From: Mesorhizobium sp. CA8 | GTDB taxonomy: Bacteria > Pseudomonadota > Alphaproteobacteria > Rhizobiales > Rhizobiaceae | DNA: 64,000 nt | Direction of reading: 5' to 3' | NCBI RefSeq assembly: GCF_020164955.1 | Contig: NZ_JAIUHG010000027.1 | Location: 1 to 64,000 of the forward strand | Shown: positions 62,651 through 64,000 of the stretch, in pieces | How positions within the stretch are numbered: position 1 is the first letter of the stretch | Layout of the letters: every line of letters begins with the position of its first letter | Position numbers and translations under genes: made by a program | The notes under the pieces: model-generated | Told to the model about the DNA's origin: nothing | Seen by the model: the letters and a program-made list of their open reading frames with translations, nothing else | Databases searched by the model: none

Positions 62651-63520
62651 ATGCTGATCCGGCTCGGCTATGAAATCGCCATCGAATGCGCGGCGGTGAC
62701 GCCGATCATATCGCTTCTCGACATTCATCCCGAACGCCATGCCGACATCAAACGGCAGACGCGGGTTCTGACCTCGCCCTCGGTGCCGACCCGGACCTAT
62801 CGCGACCGCCACGGCAATATCTGCCGTCGTTTCACGGCGCCGGCAGGCAACTTCCGCATCCTCTACGACGCGGCGGTCGAGGACAGCGGCGAGACCGACG
62901 AGGTGAACACGCTGGCGCACGAAACGCCGGTCACGGAACTGCCGGACGATGTGCTGGTCTATCTGCTCGGCAGCCGCTATTGCGAGACCGACCATCTCAG
63001 CGACACCGCCTGGCAGCTTTTCGGCCAGCTGCCGCCCGGCTGGGCGCGCGTCCAGGCGATCGTCGATTATGTCAACAGCCGGCTTTCCTTCGGCTACGGC
63101 TATGCGCGCGCCACACGCACGGCGGCCCAGGCGCATGAGGAGCGTGTCGGGGTATGCCGCGATTTCGCGCATCTGGCGATCTCGCTTTGCCGATGCATGA
63201 ACATTCCGGCGCGCTATGTGAACGGCTATCTCGGCGATATCGGCGTGCCGGTCGACCCGGCGCCGATGGATTTCTCGGCCTGGATGGAAGTCTACCTCGA
63301 CGGCAAATGGTACACGTTCGATCCGCGTCACAACCGGCCCCGCATCGGCCGCGTCGTCATCGCGCGCGGCCGCGACGCCACCGACGTGCCACTGCTGCAC
63401 AGTTTCGGCCCGCACCGACTCACCCTGTTCAAGGTCTGGACCTATGAGCAGGAGGGCCATCTCTTCAATCCGCCGCATCACGGCGTCGATCGGACGGCCA
63501 GCGCGCAGATGCTGGCATAG
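62651..63520 (+). CDS. Transglutaminase-like protein, catalytic His position occupied by Ser
   Basis: 289 residues. The N-terminal beta domain (1-90, IRLGYEIAIECAAVTPIISL) is the bacterial transglutaminase N-terminus, and the core has Cys169 in RVGVCRDFAHLAISLCRC and Asp224 in WYTFDPRHNRP. At the position of the usual catalytic His, in the FxAWxEVYL motif, I read Ser209 (DFSAWMEVYL). It may be an inactive or altered member, or use another residue; related rhizobial proteins might share this. ATG 62651 follows AAGGGGG. No neighbour of related function. Confidence 0.88.
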   Translation: MLIRLGYEIAIECAAVTPIISLLDIHPERHADIKRQTRVLTSPSVPTRTYRDRHGNICRRFTAPAGNFRILYDAAVEDSGETDEVNTLAHETPVTELPDDVLVYLLGSRYCETDHLSDTAWQLFGQLPPGWARVQAIVDYVNSRLSFGYGYARATRTAAQAHEERVGVCRDFAHLAISLCRCMNIPARYVNGYLGDIGVPVDPAPMDFSAWMEVYLDGKWYTFDPRHNRPRIGRVVIARGRDATDVPLLHSFGPHRLTLFKVWTYEQEGHLFNPPHHGVDRTASAQMLA

Positions 63521-63891
63521 AGGTCGGTTGATGTTCAGGTGATGCCGGCCCGAGAATGGCTGTTGCGCTTTCCTCGCCCCAAGACTCTCCGGCCGCGCCC
63601 TGTTCCATCACGGCTCACGGCAGCCGCTGGCCCGCTTCGGCACAGTTCGATTGTGCCGAAGAGAGAACGACCGCGACAGCCCTCGAGATTATGGTAAGCG
63701 CTTCATGAAGGTCGCCTCTCCAGTGCATTTTCATTTACTTCGCATTCACCTTTAACTTCGCCGAAAGCCAGCAAAAACAATTGGTTAACTGCCTGTTAAG
63801 CGCCTTTCGGCGACTGCCGGCCGGGTATGGCCGAATTCCTGCAACGCCTCTGCCGAGCGGCGCGAAGCCGCAGACGATGGAGGCGGATGGG
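63521..63891. other. 371-base gap with the left end of the palindromic element
   Basis: GTTGATGTTCAGGTGATGCC at 63527 matches the left terminus of the element at 43000; similarity fades after about 35 bases. The rest is more AT-rich near 63715-63800 and probably holds the promoter of the gene starting at 63892. No other gene seen. Confidence 0.6.
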
Positions 63892-64000
63892 ATGCGGCAG
63901 TTCAGAGGTGTCGTTCGTGGGGTGGACGGCTTTACCCGGAATCGCGAAGGCAATTTGGCGGTTCTGTTCGGAGCTGCCGCATCTGTCCTCGCGCTGGGGG
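63892..64000 (+). CDS. N-terminus of a TadE/TadG-like pilus assembly protein (cut by window end)
   Basis: Open frame to the last base: MRQFRGVVRGVDGFTRNREG followed by NLAVLFGAAASVLALG. A basic stretch, then GN before a hydrophobic helix, is typical of TadG/TadE-type proteins of tight-adherence pili. GGAGG lies 8 bases before the ATG; an in-frame ATG at 63877 is an alternative. Only 36 residues are visible, so the family is tentative. Confidence 0.55.
   Translation, partial: MRQFRGVVRGVDGFTRNREGNLAVLFGAAASVLALG

Noticed and set aside
63735..63953. 72-codon minus-strand frame at the window end
   Set aside because: It overlaps the start of the TadE/TadG-like gene antisense and has no ribosome site or recognisable family.

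Overview
The window reads as chromosomal DNA of an alphaproteobacterium in the order Hyphomicrobiales (Rhizobiales), most like Mesorhizobium or a close Phyllobacteriaceae relative. This rests on the high GC content, the abundance of ABC importers, a 180-kDa-class NAD-glutamate dehydrogenase, the htpX-rsmB-heparinase-purH gene order, a DUF1062 protein, a DUF1674 protein, and intergenic mosaic repeats of a rhizobial style. The genus is an inference from gene content and was not tested by search. I see no prophage, transposase, CRISPR array or plasmid replication gene.

Layout. 86-7886 is a divergent catabolic locus. The minus-strand arm encodes a sugar-type substrate-binding protein, two permeases and an M81 (MlrC-like) metallopeptidase. 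The plus-strand arm encodes an SDR dehydrogenase, the ABC ATPase and an RpiR/SIS regulator. Two similar 18-bp sites lie between the arms. 7890-14249 holds small housekeeping and exported proteins, tRNA-Ala(CGC) and an AsmA-family protein. 14356-15750 is a Tat-exported multicopper oxidase. 15839-23780 is a tightly overlapped minus-strand operon: an AmiC-like sensor, an ANTAR (AmiR-like) antiterminator, two Dpp-type permeases, a family-5 binding protein, a formamidase/acetamidase and a double ABC ATPase. Its leader carries an intrinsic terminator. 23941-26389 is an exbB-exbD-tonB unit.

26648-31284 holds an isochorismatase-like hydrolase, an antibiotic-monooxygenase-fold protein, an ECF sigma factor with a SnoaL-like tail, an LLM flavin monooxygenase, a perfect-period 231-bp tandem duplication, a 49-residue membrane protein and an SDR. 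31343-36048 is a BMP/nucleoside-type ABC importer. 36369-39137 holds a FadJ-type beta-oxidation enzyme and an exported protein with an apparent frameshift. 39183-41153 is a divergent TetR/MFS pair with a perfect 18-bp inverted repeat. 41420-48546 contains a PhoD-type phosphatase, TypA/BipA, DUF1062, LysE, YCII and AhpD-like genes. 48675-53441 is NAD-glutamate dehydrogenase, 53859-55247 a UMF1-type transporter, and 55486-61491 purH, heparinase II/III, rsmB and htpX. The window ends with DUF1674, HAD and transglutaminase-like genes and the start of a TadE/TadG-like gene.

Much of the unusual content is non-coding. At least four intergenic repeat families are present, plus a six-hairpin array at 47777-47908 and a 26-bp hairpin repeat at 8537-8596. 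Several of these show compensated base changes that keep stems paired.
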